This document shows positions 12,317-24,215 of a DNA stretch of 64,000 nt, piece by piece. This DNA comes from Globisporangium splendens (taxonomy: Eukaryota; Oomycota; Peronosporomycetes; Pythiales; Pythiaceae), in NCBI GenBank assembly GCA_006386115.1, contig VFIW01000092.1, positions 235,890 through 299,889 of the forward strand, given 5' to 3'. Every line of letters starts with the position of its first letter. The first letter of the stretch is position 1. The notes under the pieces were generated by a model. It was not told where the DNA came from. It made no database searches and saw only the letters and a program-made list of their open reading frames with translations. Made by a program: the position numbers and the translations under genes.

Positions 12317-15300
12317 TCATCCAGCTGACCGATCGATTCCGTTGCGCTGGTCGCGATTTTTCTTCTTGAATCGCTTTCTTTTTGCGCGTTCATCGTGAAC
12401 CACTTTGTCGGCAATCCGCTCCGCGACTTCATGAATCGTCAGGTGAGGCAGCAGACACTCCCCTTTTGGTTTCGGGCATCGCACCGGCGCGTGTGGGTTC
12501 GACGGATCCAGCGACCTTGCATCCTGGCAAAGCGGGAACTTCGGCTTCATCCAACTAGGTTGAAACCTACCTTTCGCCAGCGGTAGCTCCACACTTTTCA
12601 CGATCTTCACAATCTTGCTATAATCTTCAAACTGCCAGTACAAATTCGACGATCGCGACGGACGGAGATGAACCGCATCACAGCCGCCCGTATCCCCTGC
12701 TGCTAGTGTCGGGCAAACACCATCGAGGAAAAACGGGAGACAGTATGTGCCTGTACGAAAGGTGTACGGGATGCGACCTGGAACATACGTCCACTTCGGT
12801 AACACGTATTCATAGTCACCGCTGGAGACCCGCTTGCCACCGATAAACTGGAACAGGTCTATGCGAGTGCCCTCCCCGTTCACAGATTCGTCGGCAATGT
12901 TGCTGTCACTGCCACCGCCGCCTGATGCAGCCATGAGCAACTCAACGTCGCCAGTTTTCGAGTCGGAGGATGGAGATCTGAGCAAATAATTCCCCACTGG
13001 AACACTGCAGGTAGCTGCGAAGATCTCATTTACAAACTGGAAGTGCTCGGTTGGCCTAATCACATGACAAATGATTCACGGTAAGCATAAAGCATGAGCT
13101 CATTGCACCAAAACCATCCACTCAACAACTCAGTTTAATGCAAAATAAAAGCATGCGACGTACTCGAACCACTCTGGGCTATGGTAGCCATCACGGCCGT
13201 ACACCAGCGACGCCAGCGAGTGCGTTTCCCATGTTTCCACGACGCTCGATTCTGGGTTAAGCCGTCCGATCAGCACTGTTGAACTCCCTCGCAACCAGGA
13301 ATGCAGCCAGAAACGGCGTCTCTCACTCGGAGTGATCTGTTCTTCAACGCCAAGGTACTTGTAGTCAGGTTTGACGAACACACTCACAGGACGACTTTTG
13401 TTCTCAGGAGGCACACTGCTTGACTGCGCTTCGTCTCCGCCTTTCTTCATGGAAGCCAATAGGGCATGCACAGTGAACCGCACAAGAATGCGTCTTCCGC
13501 CGAGTTCCCATACGTGATATGCGACTTTCCCTTGAGCGGCACTAGAATCACGTGGAGTTTGTGATACCCCTTCATTTGCATCCATTGCTTTTGCCTACAG
13601 CACCGCGCTCACACGGTCAGAAAAAGTTGAGGAGATAGACAAACGACTCACAGCTAGTTCACCGACTTACCCGCAGCGTGCTCAGGATATGCGCTCGGCC
13701 GGCACTACTCATCTTCTCGCGTGCTCCAACAACTTCAGCTGGTAGTGGTTTGTCAAAGTACACGTGTTTCTTGCTTGAGCCCTTCGCATTGACAAACACT
13801 CGACTTTTAATGGGGATGATCCATTGCCGGTGGAGCTGCGCAAAAGAGACACATGCAACGGCACAATGTCAGTATGAACAAGTTCCAAGTCAAGAGTTCT
13901 AGAACGGATATTGACACAATACCGTGCTCGATTTCTGCTTCTCGATGTCAAATAACGCCAAAAGTGTCGATGAAGACATCGCCATATCACAATCGAACTT
14001 CTCCATCAGTTTCTCGGCGTGGATATCAGCTGAAATCGCATTGCGCGACAAGAAGAACTCGCCAGCATCACTGTCTCCTTCGGCAATGGGCATCTTGGTT
14101 TCATTTTCAAGCCACGCTTCGTCAAAAGTAGGACACGACCCAAACGAGAACACTTCTTTCACGTGCTTCATGACGCCAACCTCGCCGGGAAGCGTCGACG
14201 AGGTTTGCGTTCCGATTTTCAGGCAAGGCTCAAAGTACCTCGGATACATCTGAAAGACATCGTTCCGACAGCGCACCATCATCTTTTCGTACTACGTTAA
14301 ACAACATGCATAATTGAGACAAGTATCCATTCGCATGGTTAGCTCTACAAATCCCAAATGCATTTAGCATAAAGAGCGTTTCTAAAGACCAGAAAGAGGA
14401 GACCACGTACCCAAGTGTCTGCGAAAGCCGGGACTTTGCTCTGTGCCAAGACAGCAGCGCGATCGCTCTTCGTGATCGACTCGAAATCGTGGCAGAACGA
14501 CGCCTGCTCCTCCTTCACACTCGGCTCCAGCACCTGCCATTGCGCGACTTCGTCAGCTGTCAGCGCTAGAATCGCCGGCAATCCGCACTATTTTGTTGCC
14601 ATATTGCACAAATATTAGTCACGACAACGTGCGCAACATTCCACACACATAATTGGTACAACTCGCGTGTATGTGGAAACATACCCGCTGCGCGTGGATC
14701 CGTTTTTGAAGCAAGTGCATGTACAATTCGTGCTGCGGGATCGTCAGAGCCGACAGGCGACGGCACGTATTCTCCACGCGAACGCGCATCTTCCCATCGA
14801 ACTTTTTCTCCAACAGGATCTGCGTCAGGTGTTTGAGCGTATGCGGAGGTCGTGTAGCTGGTGTCGCCGCCCTCGTGGATGCTGCAACAGCAGCTGCAGA
14901 CGCCGTCGCGGCCTGTAGCATGGGCGGCGGCTTCTGTGGCGTCGGTACCTTTGCAGCTGCCGTCTCCTTGGCACTTGGTGCACTGACAACACCGCTGCCT
15001 GCACTAGCGGTATCGACACTCCCCACGTTCGGCGTCTTTCTCAGCGCCTGCTTTGCGGCGGCAGTTGGCGTACTGCTGAGAGTGAGGCACGCCGCGCGGC
15101 GCTGCTCTTCGTCCCAGTAGAGTGCGGCCTCAGGCGTTCCGCCATACTCGGAGAAACGAGCGTACCCCGCCTGCGTGAAGAAATGAGACGACGATGGCGC
15201 CACATGAGGCTCTTCTGTGGTGGCGTCTCTTGTGTCCACAGGCGCCTTGCGCTTCCGCGCGCGCAGCCGCGGTGGCACGACGAACGCGTTGCCGTCCATT

Positions 15301-15317
15301 GCCGCAGCACTCGCCAT
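12317..15317 (-). CDS. Conserved protein, possibly NARG2/ICE2-like (little elongation complex)
   Basis: Six or so exons on the minus strand. Start MASAAAMDGNAFVVPP at 15317; exon 1 is Ala/Thr-rich, then a helix-rich part ending HELYMHLLQKRIHAQR. The next exons carry KEEQASFCHDFESITKSDRAAVL (about 14410-14570), MMVRCRNDVFQMYPRYFEPC (14280 down), an exon near 13690-13835, and a domain at 13150-13585 (VAYHVWELGGRRILVRFTVHA, FVKPDYKYLG, RRFWLHSWLRGS). The last exon ends with a basic tail (KRKRFKKKNRDQRNG). The pattern of a late domain with LVRFTVH and a WL motif reminds me of the NARG2 C-terminal domain of ICE2, which acts in snRNA gene transcription. This is a tentative family call. The start is 169 bp from divergent PPIL4. 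Confidence 0.55.
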
Positions 15318-15485
15318 CAAAAGTGCAATTCCGCAATTGTTGCATTCGAAAAAGTGCTGTTTCCAATTTGAACCAATCAAGATATTACAACCACAATTTT
15401 AGTCAATAGAAACAGCGAAAAGCCGCGTTTTGTGTTTTTTTCAGCCCTGCATTCAAGAATTGGTTCTGGAAGCCACACTGCGAAG

Positions 15486-17177
15486 ATGTCGGTGCTGCTG
15501 GAGACGACGCTGGGCGAGATCGTCGTGGACGTGTACGCGGAGGCCACGCCGCTGGCGGCCAAGAACTTCCTCAAGCTCTGCAAGCTCAAGTACTTCAACA
15601 GCGTGCTCTTCTTCAACGTGCAGGAGAACTTCATGGTGCAGACGGGCGACCCCACAGGCACTGGCCGCGGCGGCATGTCGCTCTACGGCCAGTTGTACGG
15701 CGCGCAGGCGAACTTCTTCGAGGACGAGATCCGCCCGCATCTGCAGCACAACCGCAAGGGACTGGTGTGTATCTTGCATATGCGCGTTTGCTGTATGGTT
15801 GCGTATTTAGCAGAAGGAATGCGCGCCTTAATGGGACATGATGCACTAACGATGTGCATTATGCGTGTTTATATGGCTTAATAGGTTGGGATGGCGAACT
15901 CGGGGCCGAACACGAACGCGTCGCAGTTTTACATCACGACGCGCGGCGACGACCTCGAGTACCTGGACGGGAAGCACACGATCTTTGGCGAAGTCGCCGA
16001 GGGTATGGATGTGCTGGACAAGATCAACGAGCTGTACGTGGACAAGGATAACCGGCCGTACCAGGACGTGCGCATCAAGCACACGTATGTGCTCGACGAC
16101 CCATTTCCCGACCCGGAGTTGCTAGTGGTTCCCCCGTCTTCACCCGTTCGGGATCGTCCTGAAGAAGAAACCGTGGAGGTACGACTCGCGGCGGACGAGA
16201 AGCTGAACGACGACAACGACGGACGCACCGAGGAGGAGGTTGAAAAATCGCTGAGGGAGAAAGAAGCCAAGTCCCGCGCCGTGGTGCTCGAGATGATCGG
16301 CGACATCCCCGACGCCGACGCGAAGCCGCCGGAGGAAGTGCTCTTCGTGTGCAAACTGAACCCGATCACCGAGAGCAGCGACTTGGACATGGCGTTCTGC
16401 CGCTTTGGACCGTGCAAGAGCCAAGTGATCCGGGATTACAAGACGGGAGACTCGCTCTGCTTCGCGTTTGTAGAGTTTACGGACCGAAAGCACTGCGAAG
16501 AAGCGTATTTCAAGATGAACAACGTGCTCATGGACGATCGCCGCATCAAAGTGGACTTCAGTCAGTCGGTGTCGAAATTGTGGAACAAGTTTGCGCGCCG
16601 TCCGTGGGAAAAGCATAGTAAAAGCGACGGCGATCCATATGCGAACGAGAAAAAGCACACGAAGGGCGGTCAGGACCGACATCCAATTGATGGCGGCAAC
16701 ACGCTGCGATTGAAGACGCAGCCAAAGCGACCAGGTGACGATTACGAGCTGGTGGACGACGACGACGATCGCAGTTCCAGCAAGCGTCCTTCGCATGCTT
16801 CTGCCTCGCGAAAACGAGGTGATGACGATCACCGTCCGTCCTCCCGACGGGACAAGAGACGCTCGCTTTCGCCGAACAGGAAACCGTCCTCACGCCATGA
16901 GGATCGCAGCCGAGATGACCACCGAAACGCGCGTAGAAGTCGAAGTCGAGGTCGTGACAACGATATACGAAAAAAACGGAGTCCAAGTCGAGAGCGCGGC
17001 GATTCACGCGCGAGAGAGCGAAGCAGCGATCGTGGCCGTAGCACGCGTGATCGCCACCGCAGTCGCGACAGACGAGACAACAAAGAGCGTGAATCCAGCC
17101 GTAAAGAACGAGACTCGAGAAAACGCAGTCGAAGTCGAAGTCGCCGTCGCAATAGTGAATCGTCCAAGCGTAAGTAA
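15486..17177 (+). CDS. PPIL4: PPIL4-type cyclophilin with RRM and Arg/Ser tail
   Basis: Two exons, 15486-15764 and 15885-17177, join in phase ([19 protein letters not shown]). Residues 1-165 are a cyclophilin domain ([40 protein letters not shown]). The RRM follows around residues 240-320 ([42 protein letters not shown]). The C-terminal third is rich in Lys, Asp, Arg and Ser, ending in RSRSRRRNS repeats. PPIL4 proteins are nuclear peptidyl-prolyl isomerases linked to the spliceosome. The cyclophilin active site differs from CypA, as usual in this subfamily. No disruption is seen. Confidence 0.92.
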
Positions 17178-17322
17178 GACCAAAAGCATATTGTGCTGTA
17201 TGGTATCTGAAACAGGTCAGCATGATAACAGGAGAGTGCAAAGCGTTGAAATCGGCTGTGGGTCTTTTCTATTTTTCTATAATGTTTCTCTCCTTTCTGT
17301 CTGCCCTCCCCCAGGTTTTCCC

Positions 17323-18814
17323 CTACATCAGCTCCAGCGCTTCTTTCTGTAGCTGCTTCTGCTCTCGGTTCTCGAGCGACATATGGAAACGCTCAATGAA
17401 GAAGTCCTCGTTTTGAATCGCGTCCAGTGGTTCCACACGCATGAGATGGGTCCCTTTCGTGATTTCGTCGAAATCCAGGACGTCCCCATTGCGCACATTG
17501 CGGGCGTCCACAATGTGCGGCTCCTGTGGAAGGATGTTGTCATCGAAGAACAGCACGTGCACGCTGGGGTCCTCTGGGTCCATCGTCATGAGCTTTCCCG
17601 TGCGCGCATCCTCACAGTTGCTGAACCAGAACGGGTAGAAATCACGGATCGCAAGCGTACTCTGCGTCGATTGCCACGTGTGTGTGAGAAACTCGTGGAT
17701 CGCTGAGAGACTCGACACGATCTGCAGTTGATCTGCCTGGGCATCGTAGAAGGAGAGACTCGCATCGTTCCCTATCGGCTGCTCAAATGTGCCCAGCACC
17801 AATGCGGCGCACGAGTTAGTTCGGAAAAACGTGCCAAAGCGTGCTGACGATGACGATGCACCAGCACCAGCAACAACAGGTTCTGGCTGCAGGTGCATGC
17901 GTCGATCAACGCCGCCACAGCTGCCGTCCATCAGCTGGTCTCCCGTCAATGGGAAGTACGGGTGCTTGCCCTCGCAGAAGCAGTTGAACTCCTGTGCGAT
18001 CCGCGCCAGGTCGTCGCCGTAGGTCCGGAAGATCAGGTTGAAGCGCGAGCCGCGAGCGTGCAAGTACTGCACAAACCGAAAGAAGGACGGCACGACGAAG
18101 AAATATTCAGCGCTCTCCAGTCCAGCAGCAGTTAACGCAGCAGTAGATGGCTTGCCATTTTGTCCGTCGAGACCATCGGATGAAGTTGGCAGCTGCAGCT
18201 TGGCCAGCAGCGCGGCGTGCTCGGCGGCGAGCCCCTCGCCAGCGTTCCCAGGTTGCGTGAAGTTCTGACGGAACACCTTGCGCATCTTCTTGTGCTGCTT
18301 CGCGACCACAGGATCCTCCGACATCGGGTACTTCAGAGTTCACACACAACCAGCCAATTGAGAAGAAACCTTCGCGTATTGCTGCTGCTATACAAGACGA
18401 AAGACACACTCACCTTCGCGCGAAGAAAGCGGCCGTAGCTCACGTGCTGGGCGTCCAGATCTTGCACGCAGTCGTCATCATGGCTGCTGCCGTCGCGGAT
18501 CGTCTCCGCCGTAGCGCAACTCGGCGCGTGCATCACCGAGCGTCCGTTCCAGACCCACTGCTTCTCGCCATGGACATTGCCGTCGTCCACGACGCACCCG
18601 AGCGCGCGCTCCGTGAGCAGATCATTCAGGATGTGGTGCAGCCCCTTGCCCTGCACGGGGTCGTGCATGATCACGGTCTACAGCGAATGCATACACAGGA
18701 GAGCGCTACAGTGAGGACCCACACTGCGCCATATGCAGAGACACACAAAGAGAGACAGGCGCGCACCTTGTTCACATCGACATACAGGATGAAGTGCGGC
18801 TCTTGCTGCGCCAT
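17323..18814 (-). CDS. HAD-like fold protein with DVN motif
   Basis: Three exons. Exon 1 (18814 to about 18767) encodes MAQQEPHFILYVDVNK. Exon 2 begins TVIMHDPVQGKGLHHILNDLL at 18677 and ends near 18413. Exon 3 runs from about 18340 to the TAG at 17323. The segment YVDVNKT looks like HAD motif I (DxDxT) with Asn in place of the second Asp, and HVLFFDDNI near the C-terminus resembles the DD motif IV. A phosphatase-like fold is likely, but the substrate is unknown. The missing second aspartate argues against classical phosphatase chemistry. It converges on PPIL4 with 145 bp between them. Confidence 0.7.
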
Positions 18815-18950
18815 ATTCGGTTATTTATCACTGTGGCAAGAGCTCGATTCTGAGTTTTCAGCAAAAATCGTTTTTGACAAAACGGAGTGACGTCGAAAAT
18901 ATCCACGAGATTAATTGTGTGTATATTATTCAATTTTCGCACTGCAATAA

Positions 18951-20433
18951 TTACTTTAAAATGGTCGCACTCTGCAAGCGACTTTGGTCAGTTTGGCGGT
19001 CTTTCTCGCGCATGCGCTCAGCCTCGAGCAGCACGGAGTCGATGTCGTGGACGTCTGGGAGCGCCTGTAGGGTCTGGAGACACTGCGAAAATCCGTTCCG
19101 CAGCAAGGATGCTCGCTCGCAGCGGATGAGTGCGCAGCTCACGTAGTGCAAGAAGCTGAACCGCTTCGAGTCGGCCAGAAGCGAGTCCCAGATGCGCAAG
19201 GTCGTGGGCATCTCGAATTCCCGCGCCAAGAGTGTCATGCACCAGCGGAAGCTGTACAGATTCGGCGTCAATCCTATAGAGTTCTAGGATGTGAAACCAG
19301 TGTCAGCACTGTTGCAGCCTGGCAAAAGAAATCTCCCCCGTGGATCTACCACGTACCAGGTGCTGCCACAGAAGCGCATCGTGCTGTCGCAACAGGGACG
19401 TGAGCCGCATCATCTGCGTGTCGACTCCGCTTTTGGCTGGGTCCCAGGGAGACTTCGCGTACAGCAGTTGGACCGACACCATGATCGTGGCAAACGAGAA
19501 AAACGCATCGACTTCCGTTTCCTCGGCCACTCGCATCCGGATCCGTGCCATACACAAACACGATCGGTGCCAGGATCTCGTTCATGCCCTGCATGTACCC
19601 GAGCGCCGGATGCAGCTTTGCATACAGAAACAGAATGCGCAGCATCCACTGTTGCGCGATGCCACCGATCTGAAAGAACGGGAGGGAGCTTTGCGTGCGC
19701 GAGACGTCCTGTTGCGAAGCCCAAGAAAACATGCATCCACATGAGACATTGGTGAATAGACAGGAGAGCATGGGAGAGCACAGCAAGTTTGCAGCTTTCC
19801 CGCACGATGAACCTTGCCGATCTCTTTGAGGAGAGCGAAGTCTTCGTCCTGCATGCTGTCCCTCTTCGTCACACTTGTCCCTACCGCATGAGAAACTGCC
19901 TCGCGCTCGGATGTTTTCTCACGCCCGACGACATTTTGACGCCGGCATCCGAGAAATTCGCGCTTCCAGTCGCGATACTTGGCACCCTTTTCCGAGATGA
20001 GAGTCGCCCACAGCGCTGGATCTGCATCCAGCACACCGAGAAGGATGCACCACACTATTGGACGGATCGATTGTTGGTTCGGCACTTGCATCGGTGTCAT
20101 CACGCTGTCAACAGCGCAATCCGGTTCGTGACTGGCGTCGATGCCTTGAAAGACAAGATCTCGGAGTTGGTCCAGATCAATTTGTCCGCGGCTTGCCATT
20201 TTTGTCTTGTTGCCTTGATCCGGTGCGTCATCACGGTGCGTTGTTGGCGTCGACTGGTGGCGCGGATGATGAACCATGCGAAATAATTGCTGCCTGCGCT
20301 CTTCCTTGTGCATGATACGACCATTACTGCTGCGCTCACTTGACGTGCTCACGTTGTTTTCTGTACTGCTCGCATGCGGCGCTCGCGGGAGGAACTCCTC
20401 CGCCTTGTGACGCAATTCCATCTTCGTCACCAT
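18951..20433 (-). CDS. TBC1D13: TBC1D13-type Rab GTPase-activating protein, with frame breaks
   Basis: The TBC domain is clear: IRPIVWCILLGVLDADPALW, then after an intron (about 19714-19806) TQSSLPFFQIGGIAQQWMLRILFLYAKLHPALGYMQGMNEILAP, and later SFRWCMTLLAREFEMPTTLRIWDSLLAD. Order and spacing match TBC1D13, which accelerates GTP hydrolysis by Rab proteins. The frame breaks near 19525-19529, between GTDPDAS and EETEVDAFF. The N-terminus is also unsure: an upstream ATG at 20527 opens a different frame (MDFGPKFNVSSAK) that must shift near 20360-20380 to join the TBC frame. The ATG used here (20433) is the first one in the TBC frame. The gene is probably intact in life with assembly indels, or a recent pseudogene. 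Confidence 0.75.
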
Positions 20434-20756
20434 TGCTCACGAGCTCTCGTAGAAACGTTGGGAGATGTCCACCGATCACGATACCTCTTTTGGCACTTGA
20501 CACATTAAACTTTGGACCAAAATCCATAACTGCTGCATCCGAGATAGAATGTAAGGGAGTCGAGCACCAGCCGAGTCACGGGAACACTCGGTGAGCACCT
20601 ACTTCGCTGCTATTGACGCTTAAACATGCAAAAATATACACATGAACCTTTTCTTTTCGTCTCTTTTCTTCAAGAAACAAGCAAGAAAGGCTAAAAGTCC
20701 ACACCGTAGAACGCAGGCATGGAGCGCACCACGAATCACCCAATCTCACATAGGAT

Positions 20757-20771
20757 GGTCATGTCGCCCCC
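20757..20771. repeat. Left target-site duplication of the LINE
   Basis: GGTCATGTCGCCCCC, identical to 22034-22048. The repeat is CRN coding sequence in antisense and marks the left edge of the LINE insertion. Confidence 0.8.
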
Positions 20772-22033
20772 TGAATGCTCCCAAGTTGTCCAATCTTCTG
20801 TTCAACATCTATTCTGGGAGTGTCCGAAAGCCAAACTGGTGTGGAACTACTTTTATGCGCTATGGGCGAAGATCGGAATCACTCCTGGTCACGACCCCGC
20901 AATCTGGATCTTCAGTCTGGATCTACCAGATACTCCAAGGCATGCATGGACCACGATCAAGAGACACATTATCGGACACAAGTTCTCCAATGAACATCTC
21001 CAAGATCATCTCTATCTCGTCGCACACACGCTGTGGCGATATATGAGCGCGTCGCTCATACAAGCCATTTGGTGTGCGCATCTGCGACGCATGGATTCGG
21101 ATCCAATCGAATCGACTGCTGAGATGGCGATCATGATGACCAGATTAGAGGCAGGAATGCGAAACCTCACACGACTCGCTGAAGCGCAAGCTGGAGACTC
21201 GGACGGTCACACGCTTGCGGCAGTTCTCAAGGCATATGTCGACTGCTTTCTCAGCCAAACCGACGCCATCCTCTTGACTCCAAATGATACTCGCGGCGTT
21301 TACCTGTTGTTTTTCGATGGTGGATCACGCGGCAATCCAGGACCAGGAGGGACTGGATCCATTATCGTGCGTGTCCACAAGGACTCGCACACAGCCAGTT
21401 TAATTTGGGCCGCCAGCATGGCGTATAGCAGGAAGGACACGACCAACAACTTTGCCGAGTACTGGGGTCTCATACACGGACTCCGAGAAGCCCAACGCAG
21501 TCACTTCGAACCGTTGTACGTGATTGGAGACAGTGCACTGATTATCTCCCAACAGCGAATGCATCGGTCCCCTCGACAGCACCGATTGGCACGTTTATAC
21601 CAGACAAGTCGACGACTCGCGGATTGCATCGACATCCGAGGATGGTACCATCACTACCGTGCCTTCAACAAGATGGCGGACTCAGCCGCCAACCTAGCCA
21701 TGGACACCAGAACCTCAACGCAGGTTCACTTCCCAACTCAAAGAGCTGCTTTCAACAATCTCACCCAGGATCTTGACAACGACGTCATGCATTGGCTTGT
21801 GCGAAGTTCGGAAGACCCAATGTCAATGGACAACACAAGGCAGCCTCACATAGGACCAAGAGAGCATGCCATCCTGGTCAAAGATTATTTAGCATTCAGA
21901 AGTGATCTAGTGCAATCCGCGCTGTAGACACATTTACACTCCTAGATGAAATTCGCAATGAAGATTAGGTAGGAGAATGGATATTGTAGGTCACGAAGAT
22001 GAACCTAAATATACCTCACCTTATAAAGATAAA
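20772..22033 (+). mobile_element. 5'-truncated LINE (non-LTR retrotransposon) fragment with RNase H
   Basis: A single frame from 20773 to the stop at 21927 begins inside a zinc-finger-like RVT C-terminal segment (QHLFWECPKAKLVW) and continues to an RNase H domain: FFDGGSRGNPGPGGTGS, NNFAEYWGL, GDSALI and FNKMADSAAN give the four acidic active-site positions. No reverse transcriptase or endonuclease remains, as expected for a 5'-truncated LINE copy of an RNase H-bearing clade. A short A-rich 3' tail ends at 22033. The element is bounded by the 15-bp repeats at 20757-20771 and 22034-22048 and sits inside a CRN gene. Confidence 0.85.
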
Positions 22034-22048
22034 GGTCATGTCGCCCCC
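22034..22048. repeat. Right target-site duplication of the LINE
   Basis: GGTCATGTCGCCCCC, identical to 20757-20771. It is followed directly by the uninterrupted CRN sequence. Confidence 0.8.
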
Positions 22049-23386
22049 CAGCTCGTCCTGAATGGAGCGATACCGCTCGATTCTTTCACGCAGCGTCGTA
22101 AACGCGACAAAATCGGTCATAATCAGCAGATCCGTCCCGCCTTTGAGACCAAACGGGAGCCGCTCGTCGTCGAACGTGAGGACCGACTTGTTGTCTTCCA
22201 CCACCGCCAGGCCGCAGCTTGCGAGCGCGTCTTTCAGATGCGCTTCTAGATAGTCTTTGTGTCGATTAGTCGCTGCTTGCTTGTCTTCGCCTGATGCGTC
22301 GTCCGCTTGAAGCCAGGAATGCTGGGCTTGGACTGTGACGCCATGGCTTGTTTGTCGATCCGGATGGGTTTCATTACCGGCTTCAGCTTTTGCCTCAGCT
22401 GCTCGCATTGCTCAAATGTCATGTCGGAAATCTCCACAAACGCACGCTCGTTCGTCTCGCGAGGGGGAAACCAGTCTTCAATCTTCCTTGGCGTCCGAAA
22501 GAATTGTTCCACAACTTGATGCATCGCGTTCGCATTGTCTTCGACAGCAGCTTCTTCCAGCAGCTCCACCAAGACGTGAACGTCCCGCTCCTGCGCCGAA
22601 AACGTCAGTCCAAAGTAAGCCACGTCGTTGAGGTTCCTGTCCACCACCATCTTCGTCTGCTTCTGCATCAGATCTTGTATTCCGTCGGGAACTCCTTTCT
22701 GTTGAAAAGCCTTGACGTCATCGTCGTTCGTGTTCAGCCATGCGCTTCGCGAGGTACAACGTGAGCAAATCGGCGTTACAGTGGACGAGATCGGGCTTCT
22801 CCTTCTTGATCTCTTGCTTCAGGTGGCTCACTGTCCTGTGCAGCTCGATGTCCACAGGCAACACGCGTCCATCTCCAACGACGACGCACAGGATAGACTC
22901 CTCCATGCTTTCCGATAAGGGAAAATTGGCGAGTGGAAGGAAGGTGGGCTGGCTCAGCTTTTTTCATCCAGCCAGTTTATTTCATTGATGATATTTGACA
23001 AGACACACGGATTCTATGGATGCATTTCACTATCGCGCAGTCGCAACAATTTTCTGGTGGTGTGATTGCAGTGCAAGAAAAAAAGCGTATTTAGGGATTC
23101 ATGATGCTTTTTTTGCCATTTGCAGTTAATTTCTTGCATGTTCGATATTTTTCGGATCGAAAGATGATCGAGTCTGATTTGACCTATTTTTTTTGAAAGA
23201 CCAGGATTTTGCACAGGTAGCTGCTAGCTGCACACCAGCGTCTGCTGAGATTTTACGAGCAAAACCAAAATCTATTAGGACGCGACAGCCATTTCAACAA
23301 CCACAATCCGTCCACTTGCTTGCACGGAGGTGGATTTGATCGCGCGTTTGCCTGATTGCCATCGAAACACCAGGTCCGTTCTAAAT

Positions 23387-24215
23387 ATGATCCGAAAAAT
23401 AAGGCGTGCACCTGTCGCACTTGCAATCATCTACCGTCGCCTCTCACTCGCAAAGGATCTCTTCTTCTGCGCTGTTCTAGGAGACAGACGCGTGCTTCCT
23501 ATGGAAATCGACCTGAGGAAGACGGTGGGCCACCTGGAGAAGGAGATAAAGAAGAGGAATCCCGACCTCATTCGCTGTGATGCTGCCTTGCTCAAATTGT
23601 ATCTCGCGAAGCGCAGCAACGGCACATGGCTGAACACGAATGACGACGACGACGCGAATGCGTTGCAAAGGCAAGAACTGCCCAGTGGAACACAAGATCT
23701 GGTACAAGAGCAGGTGCAGGAGGCAAGGAGGCTCAATAACGTTGCGTACTTCGGAACCGCGTTTTCAAGACAACAAGATGACATTCGCATCTTGGTGCAA
23801 CTGCCGGAAGAAGCTGCTGCTGAAGGCTGTGCGGCGGTCGGTGGTGGTCCTCTTGACGGACTTGAAGCACTGCTGGGTCTCCTTTTGGGTCGACGACCGG
23901 CACATTCGCTCGCTGACTCTGGAGAAGCCGTCGAATGCGTTTCTCTTTGTGAACCAGATCGTCTCCAACTGGGAAAAAAGACATGGACAGTGTTGTTACC
24001 CCTTCATTGTGCATGAAAGCCAAAACCTCGTGAAGCGCAGAAAGATCGACGAGACGCTCGCTTGGACGGAAGATGAAACCGAGGGGCTGGCCAACACAAC
24101 GACGCGATATCATTCGATTCAGGACGAGCTGGGGGACGATATAAGCGTCCCGCGCGAGATCGGGCGGCAGGTGGTGCGCTCCGTGCCTGCGTTCTTCTAC
24201 AACTTGGAGATGTAG
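23387..24215 (+). pseudogene. Second CRN (Crinkler) family copy, one frameshift
   Basis: Head-to-head with the CRN at 22906, about 480 bp apart. The N-terminal domain (AVLGDRRVLPMEIDLRKTVG) ends KLYLAKR, followed by a TWLNTNDDDD segment. The frame is open from before 23387 to 24016, but after about 23810, in a GCT repeat (GAAGCTGCTGCTGAAGG), the protein-like reading moves to the next frame. That frame holds LTDLKHCWVSFWVDDRHIRSL and ends VVRSVPAFF...stop at 24215. The ATG seen in the sister copy is replaced by GCA, so the first in-frame ATG (23387) lies upstream of the conserved start. No signal peptide is evident. Probably a non-functional copy, unless the shift is an assembly error. Confidence 0.7.

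Larger units (their letters stand above)
20691..22906 (-). pseudogene. CRN (Crinkler) family gene, frameshifted and split by a LINE
   Basis: The N-terminal domain starts at 22906 (MEESILCVVVGDGRVLPVD) and ends in LTLYLAKR, the LxLYLAK-type motif of Pythium-group CRN proteins. CRNs are host-targeted or self-encoded effectors with a ubiquitin-like N-terminus; no signal peptide is visible here. After LAKR the frame is lost. Compared with the neighbouring copy at 23387-24215, about 11 bases are missing, so the body reads in the next frame (22668 to about 22250) and then back in the first (about 22400 to 22016). At 22034-22048 the gene is interrupted. Its last 25 or so codons lie 1.26 kb away at 20691-20771, after a LINE fragment, and carry a stop (TGA). 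Not expected to make a full protein. Confidence 0.8.

Noticed and set aside
12006..12320. 104-codon minus-strand frame between two convergent genes
   Set aside because: No recognisable domain; the first part is lysine-rich and could be chance in 3' UTR DNA.
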